Of a DNA stretch of 23,869 nucleotides, positions 7,855 to 15,808 are shown in pieces. The first letter of the stretch is position 1. Each line of letters begins with the position of its first letter. This DNA is from an uncultured Actinomycetes bacterium (GTDB taxonomy: Bacteria > Actinomycetota > Thermoleophilia > Solirubrobacterales > 70-9). The stretch spans positions 1 through 23,869 of the forward strand of contig CAMLQY010000027.1 of assembly GCA_946482365.1 (NCBI GenBank), in the 5' to 3' direction. Both the position numbers and the translations under genes were made by a program. A model generated the notes under the pieces. The model saw only the letters and a program-made list of their open reading frames with translations, was not told the origin of the DNA and made no database searches.

Positions 7855-8646
7855 ATGAGCGGGCAAGCGCCGGTGAAGGACGTCGAGGAAACGGGGGGCG
7901 GCGAGCGGCCGCAGGGCAAGGTGATCGTCGTGATGCCGGCGATGAACGCCTCCAAGACACTCGAAGACACCTACCGCTCGATCCCGATGGACTGGGTCGA
8001 CGAGGTGATCCTGGTCGACGACGCATCGGGCGACGACACGGTCGAGCTCGCCAAGCGCCTTCCCCTCCACGTCGTCTGGCATCCCCACAACGTCGGCTAC
8101 GGCGCCAACCAGAAGACCTGCTACCTGGAGGCGCTGCAGCGCGAAGCGGACGTCGTCGTGATGCTCCACCCGGACGGCCAGTACCCGCCCGAGCTGATTC
8201 CCGACATGGTGGCCCCGATCCTCGCCGGCGAAGCCGACCTGGTGCTGGGCTCGCGCCTGGCGAGGCCCGGGATGGCGCTGGAAAACGGCATGCCCCGCTG
8301 GAAGTACGCCGCGAACCGGTTCCTGACGACGATCGAGAACGGCGTCATGGGGACCGAGCTGACCGAGGCCCACACCGGCTACCGGGCCTACTCGCGCAAG
8401 ATGCTCCTGACCGTCCCGTTCCTGCGCAACGCGTCCGACTTCAGCTTCGACTCCGAGGTCCTGATGCAGGCCGCCTACTTCAAGATGAGGATCAAGGAAG
8501 TCCCGGCGCCCGGGAAGTACTTCGAAGACGCCTCATCCGTGGACTTCTCGACCGGCGTCGTCTACGGGCTGAAGACGCTCTGGGCCGGCGTCCGCCTCAC
8601 CCTTCACCGGACCGGAATCGTCCGCTCGAAGAAGTTCCGCGCCTGA
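7855..8646 (+). CDS. Family 2 glycosyltransferase, dolichyl-phosphate-mannose synthase-like
   Basis: A 263-residue cytosolic GT-A enzyme of the DPM1/polyprenyl-phosphate glycosyltransferase branch, which moves a hexose from a nucleotide sugar to a polyprenyl phosphate at the inner face of the membrane. Visible motifs: the nucleotide-binding strand VIVVMPAMNAS (res 23-33), VDDASGDDT (54-62), the metal-site region HPDGQYPPE (105-113) in place of the usual DADLQHPPE, and LGSRL (131-135) with a following THTGYR-like segment. There is no C-terminal membrane anchor, unlike GtrB-type enzymes. The ATG is preceded by a TAGACT box. The gene follows the GT-C-like membrane protein in the same direction and converges on a secreted glycosidase gene. 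Which sugar is transferred cannot be read from sequence. Confidence 0.88.
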   Translation: MSGQAPVKDVEETGGGERPQGKVIVVMPAMNASKTLEDTYRSIPMDWVDEVILVDDASGDDTVELAKRLPLHVVWHPHNVGYGANQKTCYLEALQREADVVVMLHPDGQYPPELIPDMVAPILAGEADLVLGSRLARPGMALENGMPRWKYAANRFLTTIENGVMGTELTEAHTGYRAYSRKMLLTVPFLRNASDFSFDSEVLMQAAYFKMRIKEVPAPGKYFEDASSVDFSTGVVYGLKTLWAGVRLTLHRTGIVRSKKFRA

Positions 8647-8682
8647 CCCGGGCCCGGGCGGGCCGCAGATCTCAGCCCGGGT
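8646..8682. terminator. GC-rich hairpin between convergent genes
   Basis: Inverted repeat ACCCGGGC (8646-8653) and GCCCGGGT (8675-8682) with a 21-base loop, spanning the stop codons of both convergent genes and the whole 25-base gap. It contains a perfect 12-base palindrome at 8647-8658. There is no T-tract, so function as a bidirectional terminator is only suggested. Confidence 0.4.
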
Positions 8683-9808
8683 TGCCGCCGGTGAACTTGA
8701 CGAGCGCCCGCCAGGAGGCCTTGGGCACGAAGCCCGGGCCGAACAGGCCGCTGCCCCCGCAGAAGTTGCAGGAGGCCTTGGAGCCGTCTTCGAGCGAGAA
8801 CCAGTAGATCCCGCGGATCCGCCACTGCGCCTTCTTGCTGCGCAGGAGGGACATCGCCCCCTTTAGCTGCGTGACCTGGCCCTTGGGGCCTTTTGAGAAG
8901 GAGTCGTTCGGGACGGGCTTGTCGGAGCTCCATCCCAGCTCGGTGATCCAGAGCTGCTTGCCGGCGTCGTGGTTGGCCTCCAGCACTTCGCGGAAGTCTT
9001 CGATGTAGGGGGTCAGCCGTTTGAAGTTGGAGGTGTAGGGGTGCAGCGCCACGCCCTGGAACTTCGACTTGATCCCGGGCGTGCTCGCGTACATCCCGGC
9101 GAGGAAGTCTGCCGCGAAGTACGCCTGCGGCGGGCGCAGCTTTCTGGTCGCCTCGTTGGGGCGGGAGAACATGCCCCCGAGCACGATCTTGGCGCCCGGG
9201 TCGGCGGCTTTGAGCGCGGTGTAGGAGATCTTGACCAGCTTGCCGTACTCGGCGGGGTTCGGCCTGGCGACGAAGTACATGAAGTTCTCCTCGTTCCAGA
9301 CCTGCCAGGTGCGGATGGGGCGCTTCGGCACGGCCGGGTTCTCCGCCCAGAAGCTGCCCTGGGGCCCGTAGCGCAGGACCGCCTGGGTGAGGAAGGCCTG
9401 CCAGTAGGCACGCTGGCTGCCCGTCCTGACCGGCAGGTTCTTGGGGCTGCCCCAGCGCGGGTCGGCCGGCACCGCCCAGCTCGGAGCCCCCGAGAGGAAG
9501 GGAAGCACTTGGATCCCCGCCATGGAGGCGTTGGCGACGATCGGGTCGACGCTCGCCCAGTCGAACGGAGCCCCCGGCGAGGGCTGGACCAACGCCCAGG
9601 AGACCGGCACGCGGATGCTGCCGACCCTCCCCGCTTTCAGTCGCTGCAGCTGTTCGGTGGTGGGCAGGCCCTGCGGGACCACTCCCCAGAAGGTGGCCGG
9701 GAGCGCGGATGCGCTCGAAGCCGAGGCAGCCGAGCCGAGCGCCGCGATCGCGGCGACGGCAATCCAGATGTGCAGGCGCCTCATCGGGCGCTTCCCCATC
9801 TCGAGCAT
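8672..9808 (-). CDS. Secreted clan GH-A glycoside hydrolase (GH5/GH39-like)
   Basis: A 378-residue exported (beta/alpha)8-barrel glycosidase. An Arg-rich start and hydrophobic segment (res 9-36, ending SASA) form a signal peptide. The acid/base is Glu173 in the WNEEN motif and the nucleophile is Glu290 in ITELGW, the standard clan GH-A pair about 117 residues apart. Other barrel signatures are IRVPVSWALVQP (65-76) and ALHPYTS (254-260). A C-terminal Cys347-Cys350 pair (CNFC) may form a disulfide. It probably cuts an extracellular polysaccharide, perhaps the product of this locus, as PslG does in its own cluster. The ATG at 9808 gives 4 bases to the upstream stop; the ATG at 9784 (MRRLHIW) is an equally good signal-peptide start. 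It is the second gene of a two-gene operon. Confidence 0.85.
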   Translation of the reverse strand: MLEMGKRPMRRLHIWIAVAAIAALGSAASASSASALPATFWGVVPQGLPTTEQLQRLKAGRVGSIRVPVSWALVQPSPGAPFDWASVDPIVANASMAGIQVLPFLSGAPSWAVPADPRWGSPKNLPVRTGSQRAYWQAFLTQAVLRYGPQGSFWAENPAVPKRPIRTWQVWNEENFMYFVARPNPAEYGKLVKISYTALKAADPGAKIVLGGMFSRPNEATRKLRPPQAYFAADFLAGMYASTPGIKSKFQGVALHPYTSNFKRLTPYIEDFREVLEANHDAGKQLWITELGWSSDKPVPNDSFSKGPKGQVTQLKGAMSLLRSKKAQWRIRGIYWFSLEDGSKASCNFCGGSGLFGPGFVPKASWRALVKFTGGNPG

Positions 9809-9812
9809 CGGC

Positions 9813-10400
9813 TCAGCTCGCCTTCGGCGAGACGCTGCTGCCCAGTGCGCTCCGCTGCCGGCGCTGCCTCAGCACCATCGCCCCGAAGGAGATCGCGGCG
9901 AGAACGACGATCACGGCCAGGATCGGGATCAAGGGCGAGGAGCCGCCCTCGTCGCTCGTCGCGGAGGCCTGCTTTCCGCTCGCCTGGCCCTGATCCTGCA
10001 CGCCCTGGCCGGAGCCGCCGGAAGCGTCCTTGCCTCCGGTACCCTGCGAGCCAGTGCCGCCATCATCGTTCGAGCCCGTGGAGCCGGACGGCGCCGCGTC
10101 CGACTTCGACGATGTACTACTCGCCGAAGAATCGTCTCCGGAGGAGTGAGAGTCCTTGGAATCGGATGTGTTAGAGGGAGCTGAGGCACCCCCGTTCGGC
10201 GACTTGGAAGACTTCGCCGGAGATCCGGGTTGAACCGGCTCCTTGCCGGTTGCCGTCGGCGGGGCGTCCGAGTACTGGATGCCACTGGAGTCCGCCGCGG
10301 CCAGCACGGGAAAGCACGCCAATGCGAGTAGAGCCAACACTGACAACGGGAAGAGAACGTGGGCCGAGACCCCGGCCCCACGGCGGCGCGCTCCAATCAT
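9813..10400 (-). CDS. Ser/Gly-rich surface protein with signal peptide and C-terminal membrane anchor
   Basis: A 195-residue protein of no recognised family. An N-terminal signal peptide (positive res 4-7, hydrophobic 15-33, probable cleavage near AAA at 34-36) is followed by a short mature start containing IQYSDAPP, then a low-complexity linker of about 100 residues rich in Ser, Gly, Asp, Lys and Gln. One transmembrane helix (about 156-177) and a basic cytoplasmic tail (RQRRQR) end it. The layout is that of a type I membrane-anchored stalk at the cell surface, without LPXTG. The linker uses codons rare in this genome (TCT, AGT, ACA). The ATG at 10400 has a TAACCT box 8 bases upstream. The glycosidase gene follows after 4 bases, so the two are probably made together. 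Role unknown. Confidence 0.75.
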   Translation of the reverse strand: MIGARRRGAGVSAHVLFPLSVLALLALACFPVLAAADSSGIQYSDAPPTATGKEPVQPGSPAKSSKSPNGGASAPSNTSDSKDSHSSGDDSSASSTSSKSDAAPSGSTGSNDDGGTGSQGTGGKDASGGSGQGVQDQGQASGKQASATSDEGGSSPLIPILAVIVVLAAISFGAMVLRQRRQRSALGSSVSPKAS

Positions 10401-12331
10401 CGCCGGGAAGGTTAGACCAAATCGCGGCGGTAGCCCCAATAGCGCTGATCGTCGGCCTCGCCCTTGCCGGAGGCGGCTTCGAGGTGGGTCCCCGGCACAT
10501 CGCGGCCCTTGCGGTCTGGCTGGTCGTGGTTGCCCTGCTCGTGTTCGGGGACACCTCGGCGACGCAGCTGAGACGCCCGTTCTACCTCGCCGCCGGCTCG
10601 GTCCTGGGTCTGTCGCTCTTGTCCGCACTTTCGTCCTTTTGGTCGGGCTCAGTCGAGCTGAGCGTTATCGAGGCAGACAGGGTGCTCGTCTACCTCGGCG
10701 TCTTCCTTGCCGCCTTCCTCCTCGCCCAAACCGGCGAAAGGCGCCAACGTTTCGCTGAAGGCCTCGCCGTTTCGCTGGCGGTCGTCGCCCTGCTGGGGCT
10801 GGCCAGCCGGCTGATCCCGCACGTCCTGGAGGTTTCCGGCTCGCTGGGGACCGGGCCCAGGCTGCGCTACCCCCTCGGCTACTGGAACGCCAACGGGGCG
10901 GTCTTCGGCATCGGCGTCGCCCTGCTGCTCTGGTCGAGCCGGCAGGCGACCACGGCGGTCATGCGCTGGCTCTCGGCGGCGGCGATCCCGGCGCTGCTGC
11001 TGGCCCTCTACTTCACCTACTCGCGCGGCGGCCTGCTGGCCCTGCTCGTCGGAGCTGGATGCCTGATCGCCCTCTCCCGCGACCGCCTCTGGCTCGGCCT
11101 GACGCTCGCCATCGGCGCGATCGGGGCGCTTCCCGCGGTGCTCGCCGTACAGGACCGCCGGGACCTCGCCGACAACCTCCCCACCCAGGCGGCAGTCGAC
11201 CAGGGCGTCACCGTGCTGCTGATCCTGCTCGCCGGCACCGCCCTCGCGGTCCTCCTCTTCGCGGGGCTGCGGAGGTGGGAGCGGCAGGAGGGGCTGCTGG
11301 CCGGCAGGGCGCTGGAGCTCTCCCGCCACCCCGCCTTCCTGAAGGGGGTCGCCGCGTTCCTCGCGATCGCAGCGATCGCGCTGACGGCGGCGGTCGGCGG
11401 GCGGGCCTGGGACCAGTTCTCCAGCTCCGACATCCAGTTCCCCGACCAGCCCGAGAAGCACTTCTCCCAGCTCAACGGCGCCGGCAGGCACGACTTCTGG
11501 CGGGTCGCGACCGACACCTTCGGCGAGGAGCCGCTCCTCGGCACCGGCGCGGGCACCTACGAGTTCGCCTGGGAGGAAAAGCGCTCGATCGAACTTCCGG
11601 TGCACGACGCCCACTCCCTCTACCTCGAGGCCTTCGCCGAGCTGGGAGTCCCGGGCGGCATCCTCGTGCTCGTGCTGGTGGGCTCTTTGCTCGCCGCCGG
11701 CTTCGCCGCCTGGCGGTACTCCCCGTACCCGCAGCGCGAGCGCTACGCGGCGCTCTTCGCGGCGATGCTCGCCTTCGCGGTCTGCGCCGCCTTCGACTGG
11801 TTCTGGGAGCTGGCCCTGATCGGCGCCGTCTTCTTCCTCGCCGGCGGCGTCGTGGTCGCCGCCCGCTGCGCCCAGCTGAGCGCGATCGCGAGGGCCAGCA
11901 ACGGGCACGCGGAGAACCGCCGCTACGGGCTCGCCGTGGCCGGCATCGCCGTCGCCTGGGTGGCCGCGGTCGCCCTCGTCGGGCCCCTGCTCGTGGACCG
12001 GGAAATAGACGCCAGCCGCGACTCCGCCGCCGAGGGGGACATCGCCGGCGCGATCGACCACGCCAAGCGCGCCCGCTCGATCGAGCCCTGGGCCGCGTCC
12101 CCCTACGTCCAGCTGGGGCTGCTGGCCGAGCTGCAGGGCGAATACGAGACGGCCGCGATCGAATTCAGCCACGCGATCAACCGCGAGAACCACAACTGGC
12201 AGTGGTTCTACCTGCGGTCCAAAGTCGAGCACGCGGCCGGCGACGAGGCGGCGGCCGCCGCGGACATGCGGCAGGCCAGGAAGCTCAACCCGCGCGCCGA
12301 GTGCCTGCGCGCAGGATGGAATTGCGGGTGA
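10322..12331 (+). CDS. O-antigen polymerase/ligase family membrane protein with C-terminal TPRs
   Basis: Wzy/WaaL-type integral membrane protein, about 669 residues from the ATG at 10322, which polymerises or ligates lipid-linked glycans outside the cytoplasmic membrane. It has about 12 hydrophobic segments. The Wzy_C region lies roughly at res 385-465: RHDFWRVATDTF, PLLGTGAGTYEF and VHDAHSLYLEAFAELG, with the family's conserved Arg and His. After the last membrane segment (near res 540-555) come two or three TPR-like helices (about 575-660; AIDHAKRARSIEP and YETAAIEFSHAI). The start is uncertain: 10322 overlaps the divergent surface-protein gene by 79 bases, GTG at 10484 would lose the first membrane segment, and TTG at 10250 overlaps further. 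No ATG, GTG or TTG lies in frame from the first hydrophobic segment to 10484. The stop overlaps the next GTG (GTGA). Confidence 0.85.
   Translation: MRVEPTLTTGRERGPRPRPHGGALQSSPGRLDQIAAVAPIALIVGLALAGGGFEVGPRHIAALAVWLVVVALLVFGDTSATQLRRPFYLAAGSVLGLSLLSALSSFWSGSVELSVIEADRVLVYLGVFLAAFLLAQTGERRQRFAEGLAVSLAVVALLGLASRLIPHVLEVSGSLGTGPRLRYPLGYWNANGAVFGIGVALLLWSSRQATTAVMRWLSAAAIPALLLALYFTYSRGGLLALLVGAGCLIALSRDRLWLGLTLAIGAIGALPAVLAVQDRRDLADNLPTQAAVDQGVTVLLILLAGTALAVLLFAGLRRWERQEGLLAGRALELSRHPAFLKGVAAFLAIAAIALTAAVGGRAWDQFSSSDIQFPDQPEKHFSQLNGAGRHDFWRVATDTFGEEPLLGTGAGTYEFAWEEKRSIELPVHDAHSLYLEAFAELGVPGGILVLVLVGSLLAAGFAAWRYSPYPQRERYAALFAAMLAFAVCAAFDWFWELALIGAVFFLAGGVVVAARCAQLSAIARASNGHAENRRYGLAVAGIAVAWVAAVALVGPLLVDREIDASRDSAAEGDIAGAIDHAKRARSIEPWAASPYVQLGLLAELQGEYETAAIEFSHAINRENHNWQWFYLRSKVEHAAGDEAAAAADMRQARKLNPRAECLRAGWNCG
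10409..10414 (-). promoter_or_regulatory. -10 box for the surface protein-glycosidase operon
   Basis: Minus-strand TAACCT ends 8 bases before the ATG at 10400. It lies in an A/T-richer patch and fits the leaderless pattern. If the divergent polymerase gene starts at 10322, this promoter sits inside its coding region. Confidence 0.55.
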
Positions 12332-13830
12332 GCGACATGCCCCCACAGGCCCAAGGCACCGCAGATCGCAGCCCGGCGACGCAGGCCGGAGTGCCCCCCC
12401 GCCGTCCCGAGCAGACCGAGATCGCCACCAGGCTCGGCCTCACCGGAGCGGGCGCCTCGCGGCGGCGCGGGCCGCTGTTGCGCCGCATGCTGGCGATGGG
12501 GGACTGGGCGGCGGTGATCGGAGCGCTCTGCCTGGCGACCGCCCTGACCTCGACCACAGACGTCGCCGTGCTCTTCTGGGCCACCCTCTTCAGCCCGGTC
12601 TGGATCCTGATCCTGAAGCTGCACGGCCTCTACGACAACGACCACCGCCGCATCCGGCACAGCACCTTCGACGAGCTGCCCTCGCTGCTCTCGGCCAGCG
12701 CCCTGTCCACGCTCACCCTCGACGGCCTGCTCGCCCTCAGCCCGGTCGGGCCGCTCTCGCCGGAGAGCGCGATCCTGGTCGGCGTCGGCGGCCTGGCCGG
12801 GTGCTTCATGGCGCGAGCCGTGCTGCGCTTCTTCTGGCATCACCTGACCGGCAGTGCGATCGGCGTCGTAGTCGGCCCGGCTGCGATGGCGGACGTCGTC
12901 GCACGTCGCGTCGCGACGCACCCCGAGGCGCGCCTGCGGCTTGCCGGATACCTCGCCCCCCCCGGCGAAGAGCCCGCCTCCGAGCTCCCTCGCCTGGGCT
13001 CGCTCGCCGACCTCGCGGCGGTTGCGCCGGCCTACTCGCTGGAGCGCGTGGTCGTGACCGGCCAGGAGATGAGCGAGCACGCGGCCGAGAAGCTGATCGA
13101 GGAGTGCAAGGCGGCTGGGCTGGGGCTCACCTTCCTGCCCCAGCACTACGGGTTGCTCGGCCCGGGGATCGAGCTCAACCGGCTTGCCGAGCTGCCGGTG
13201 CTCGACTTCCGCTTCTCCGACCCGCCGCGCTCGACGATCGCGATGAAGCGCGCCCTGGACGTCCTCGTCTCGGGGACGATGCTGGCGCTGCTCTCGCCGA
13301 TCCTGGCCGCGATCGCGGTCCTGATCGCGATCGACTCGGGATCGCCGGTCTTCTTCCGCCAGAGGCGGGCGGGCAAGGACGGGGTGCCGTTCACGGTGCT
13401 GAAGTTCCGCACCATGGTCGCCGACGCCGAGGAGCGCCTGGGCGAGCTAGTCGACCTCGAGAAGCTCGACGAGCCCGCCTTCAAGATCCCCGACGACCCG
13501 CGCGTCACCCGTGCCGGCCGTTTCCTGCGCCGCACCAGCCTCGACGAGCTGCCCCAGCTGATCAACGTCCTCAAGGGCGACATGTCCCTGGTCGGCCCCC
13601 GCCCCGAGGAGGAGGCCGTCGTCGCGCTCTACGACGAGCGCCAGCGCATCCGCCTCGCCGTCAAGCCGGGCCTGACCGGGCCGATGCAGGTCTACGGCCG
13701 CGGCGACCTAACCTTCGAGGAGCGCCTAGCGATGGAGCGCGACTACCTCGACAACCTCTCGATCACCGGCGACCTCGCCATCCTCCTGCGCACCCCGCGG
13801 GCGATCATCCGCGGCGACGGCGCCTACTGA
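12328..13830 (+). CDS. Polyprenyl-phosphate sugar-1-phosphate transferase (WbaP/CpsE type)
   Basis: A 500-residue initiating enzyme of surface polysaccharide synthesis: it transfers a hexose-1-phosphate from a nucleotide sugar to undecaprenyl phosphate at the cytoplasmic face. A Pro/Arg-rich N-terminal tail (1-50) is followed by about four membrane segments (56-170), a Rossmann-like CoA-binding-type domain (175-295) and the bacterial sugar transferase domain (305-500). The last opens with a membrane hairpin (312-336) and carries KFRTM (359-363), SLDELPQ with the catalytic Asp-Glu (406-407) and VGPRP (422-426). All expected residues are present and the length fits the family. The GTG start overlaps the polymerase stop by 4 bases; ATG at 12337 is an alternative. 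Whether Glc-1-P, Gal-1-P or another sugar is used cannot be told. Confidence 0.93.
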   Translation: MSDMPPQAQGTADRSPATQAGVPPRRPEQTEIATRLGLTGAGASRRRGPLLRRMLAMGDWAAVIGALCLATALTSTTDVAVLFWATLFSPVWILILKLHGLYDNDHRRIRHSTFDELPSLLSASALSTLTLDGLLALSPVGPLSPESAILVGVGGLAGCFMARAVLRFFWHHLTGSAIGVVVGPAAMADVVARRVATHPEARLRLAGYLAPPGEEPASELPRLGSLADLAAVAPAYSLERVVVTGQEMSEHAAEKLIEECKAAGLGLTFLPQHYGLLGPGIELNRLAELPVLDFRFSDPPRSTIAMKRALDVLVSGTMLALLSPILAAIAVLIAIDSGSPVFFRQRRAGKDGVPFTVLKFRTMVADAEERLGELVDLEKLDEPAFKIPDDPRVTRAGRFLRRTSLDELPQLINVLKGDMSLVGPRPEEEAVVALYDERQRIRLAVKPGLTGPMQVYGRGDLTFEERLAMERDYLDNLSITGDLAILLRTPRAIIRGDGAY

Positions 13831-13840
13831 GAGGCCAGCC

Positions 13841-14728
13841 ATGCCGGGCCAGCTCGACCTCGAGGTCGTCATCGTCAGCCACGGCGCCGAGGAGCTGCTG
13901 CGGCGCTGCCTGCGCTCGCTCGAGCGGCACCCGGCGAGCGTGGCGACGCGGGTGACCGTGGTCGACAGCGGCAGCACCGACTCCACCCCCGACATGGTCG
14001 AGCGCGAGTTCCCGGGGGTGCGGCTGGTGCGGCGGGAGAACATCGGCTTCTCCGCCGCCAACAACGTCGTCCTGCGCGAGGACGAGGCGGCCGCGGTGCT
14101 GCTGCTCAACCCCGACACCGAGGTCTACGCCGGCACGCTCGACGCGGCGCTGGCGCGGCTGCGCTCCGACGAGCGCATCGGCATGGTCGGCTGCAAGCTG
14201 GTGACCGAGTCCGGCGAGCTCGACCATGCCTGCAAGCGCTCCTTCCCGACGCCGCTCAGCGCCCTTGCCCACTTCACCGGGGTCGGCCGGGCCGGCGGCG
14301 CCTCCGCAGCGCTCAGCCAGTACCGGGCCACGCACCTCGGCGACGACGAGGCGGGCGAGGTCGACGCCGTCAACGGCGCCTTCATGCTCTGCCGCGCCGA
14401 GGCCGTGCGCGAGGTCGGCCTGCTCGACGAGGGCTACTGGCTCTACATGGAGGACCTCGACTGGTGCCGCCGCTTCTGGCAGGCGGGGTGGAAGGTCTTC
14501 TACGAGCCCGCCGGCGTGGCCCTGCACGTGAAGGGCGGCTCCAGCGGCAAGCGGCGGCGGCCCAGGCAGGAGATCGCCTTCCACCGCGGCATGGGCCGCT
14601 TCTACAGGCGCTTCGACGCGCCCGAGCACAACCCGCTCGTCAACGCCGCGGTCTACGCCGGGATCGGGGCGAAGCTCGCCGTCAGCCTCTCGCTCACCGG
14701 GGCGGCCCGGTTGCGCGGCTCAGGCTGA
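13841..14728 (+). CDS. Family 2 glycosyltransferase, rhamnosyltransferase-like
   Basis: A 295-residue inverting GT-A glycosyltransferase of the WbbL/RfbF type, which often adds rhamnose from dTDP-rhamnose to a lipid-linked glycan. Motifs: the nucleotide-binding VDSGSTDST (res 41-49), NIGFSAANN (67-75), the metal-binding NPDTEV (90-95), NGAFMLCR, and the acceptor-side MEDLDWCRRFWQAGW followed by YEPAGVALHVKGGSS. This late ED-DW pattern is typical of rhamnosyltransferases. The ATG at 13841 has GAGAGG 6 bases upstream and lies 10 bases after the sugar transferase stop, so it is the third gene of the operon. Its 3' end overlaps the convergent epimerase gene by 9 bases. The rhamnose assignment is supported by the complete rml set in this window but not proven. 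Confidence 0.88.
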   Translation: MPGQLDLEVVIVSHGAEELLRRCLRSLERHPASVATRVTVVDSGSTDSTPDMVEREFPGVRLVRRENIGFSAANNVVLREDEAAAVLLLNPDTEVYAGTLDAALARLRSDERIGMVGCKLVTESGELDHACKRSFPTPLSALAHFTGVGRAGGASAALSQYRATHLGDDEAGEVDAVNGAFMLCRAEAVREVGLLDEGYWLYMEDLDWCRRFWQAGWKVFYEPAGVALHVKGGSSGKRRRPRQEIAFHRGMGRFYRRFDAPEHNPLVNAAVYAGIGAKLAVSLSLTGAARLRGSG

Positions 14729-15808
14729 GGCGACCAGCTTCTCCTCCGGGTCGGAGGCGACGAGGGCGTCGACGATCGTGCGGCTGGAGCTGCCGTCGCC
14801 GAAGGGCTGCTCCCAGTCGACCCGCTCGACCGCGAGCATCGTCTCGGCGGCGGCGAGGATCCCCGCCTGCTCGACGCCGCCGAGCAGGCCGGCGCCGACG
14901 TCGACCGTCTCCGGGCGGTCGGTGTGGGTGCGCAGGACGACGCACGGCGAGCCGAGCACGCAGGCCTCCTCCTGCACGCCGCCCGAGTCGGTCATCACCA
15001 GCCGCGCCCCCGCCTGCAGAGCGAGGAGCTCGCGGAAGGACTTCAGCGGCGCGAGCTCGATCTGTGGCGGCAACTCGATGCCGAAGCGCTGCATCCGCTC
15101 CCGGGTCCGCGGGTGAGCCGGGAAGAGGGCCTCGATGCCGAGGTCCGAGGCGAGGAGGGCGACCGCGGAGAGGATCGAGCGAAGCGTCTGCTCGCTGTCG
15201 ACGTTCTCGGGCCGGTGCAGCGTGAGCAGGATCAACGGGTCGCGGTCGGCGATCGGCACGGCCCGGCGCGGCGCGTAGCGCAGGACCGCGTCGACGACCG
15301 TGTTCCCGCTCGGGTCGTGGACACGGCCCGGGACGGACTCGCCGGTCAGCACCGCGTGGGCGGTCGGCGTCGGCGGGAAGAGGTCGTCGGAGATGTGGTC
15401 GATCAGGCGCCTGTTGAGCTCCTCGGGCATGCGCATGTCGTAGCTGCGCAGGCCGGCCTCGACGTGGGCGACCCGGCGCAGCATCTTGGCCGCGGCGAGG
15501 GCTCCGGCGAGGCCCGAGTTGGTGTCGCCCTGGACGACGACGTGGGTGAGGCCCTCCCCCTCGATCGCGGCCTCGATCGCAGCGAGCATCTTCGCGGTCT
15601 GCTCGCCGTGCGCTCCGGAGCCGACGTCGAGGTTGAGGTCGGGCGGGGGGAGCTCCATCTCCTCGAAGAACTGGGCGTCCAGCTCCCAGTCGTAGTGCTG
15701 GTTGGTGTGGATCAGGTAGCGGTCCAGGGAGCGCGAGTCGACCTCCTCGATCACCGTCGCCAGCTTGATGATCTCGGGACGCGTCCCGAGCACGATCCCG
15801 ACCTTCAC
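14720..15808 (-). CDS. wecB: UDP-N-acetylglucosamine 2-epimerase, non-hydrolysing
   Basis: Interconverts UDP-GlcNAc and UDP-ManNAc in the cytosol, giving ManNAc for surface polymers. 362 residues, near the usual 370. The start VKVGIVLGTRPE matches the family N-terminus, putting Arg10 in GTRPE, Asp95 in QGDT and Glu117 in HVEAGLR at the same numbers as in E. coli WecB. MPEELNR (127-133) supplies the next acidic residue, THRPEN-like TLHRPEN gives His198, and TDSGGVQEEA and RPETVDVG complete the UDP site. The GTG start overlaps the upstream GT4 stop by 4 bases. The longer open frame running to 16840 is a shadow of that GT4 gene. No UDP-ManNAc dehydrogenase (WecC) is present, so ManNAc may be used directly. 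Confidence 0.95.
   Translation of the reverse strand: MKVGIVLGTRPEIIKLATVIEEVDSRSLDRYLIHTNQHYDWELDAQFFEEMELPPPDLNLDVGSGAHGEQTAKMLAAIEAAIEGEGLTHVVVQGDTNSGLAGALAAAKMLRRVAHVEAGLRSYDMRMPEELNRRLIDHISDDLFPPTPTAHAVLTGESVPGRVHDPSGNTVVDAVLRYAPRRAVPIADRDPLILLTLHRPENVDSEQTLRSILSAVALLASDLGIEALFPAHPRTRERMQRFGIELPPQIELAPLKSFRELLALQAGARLVMTDSGGVQEEACVLGSPCVVLRTHTDRPETVDVGAGLLGGVEQAGILAAAETMLAVERVDWEQPFGDGSSSRTIVDALVASDPEEKLVASA

Noticed and set aside
6014..8026. Open frame of 670 codons on the minus strand
   Set aside because: Antisense to the GT-C-like and GT2 genes; charged low-complexity sequence typical of a shadow frame.
11059..12327. Extended N-terminus for the sugar transferase (923-codon frame)
   Set aside because: The first 420 codons overlap the Wzy-like gene in another frame and are Arg/Pro-rich; the GTG at 12328 gives the normal family length.
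14717..14728. Palindrome over the two convergent stop codons of the GT2 and wecB genes
   Set aside because: CTCAG and CTGAG arms are one base apart, which cannot form a hairpin loop; no T-tract.
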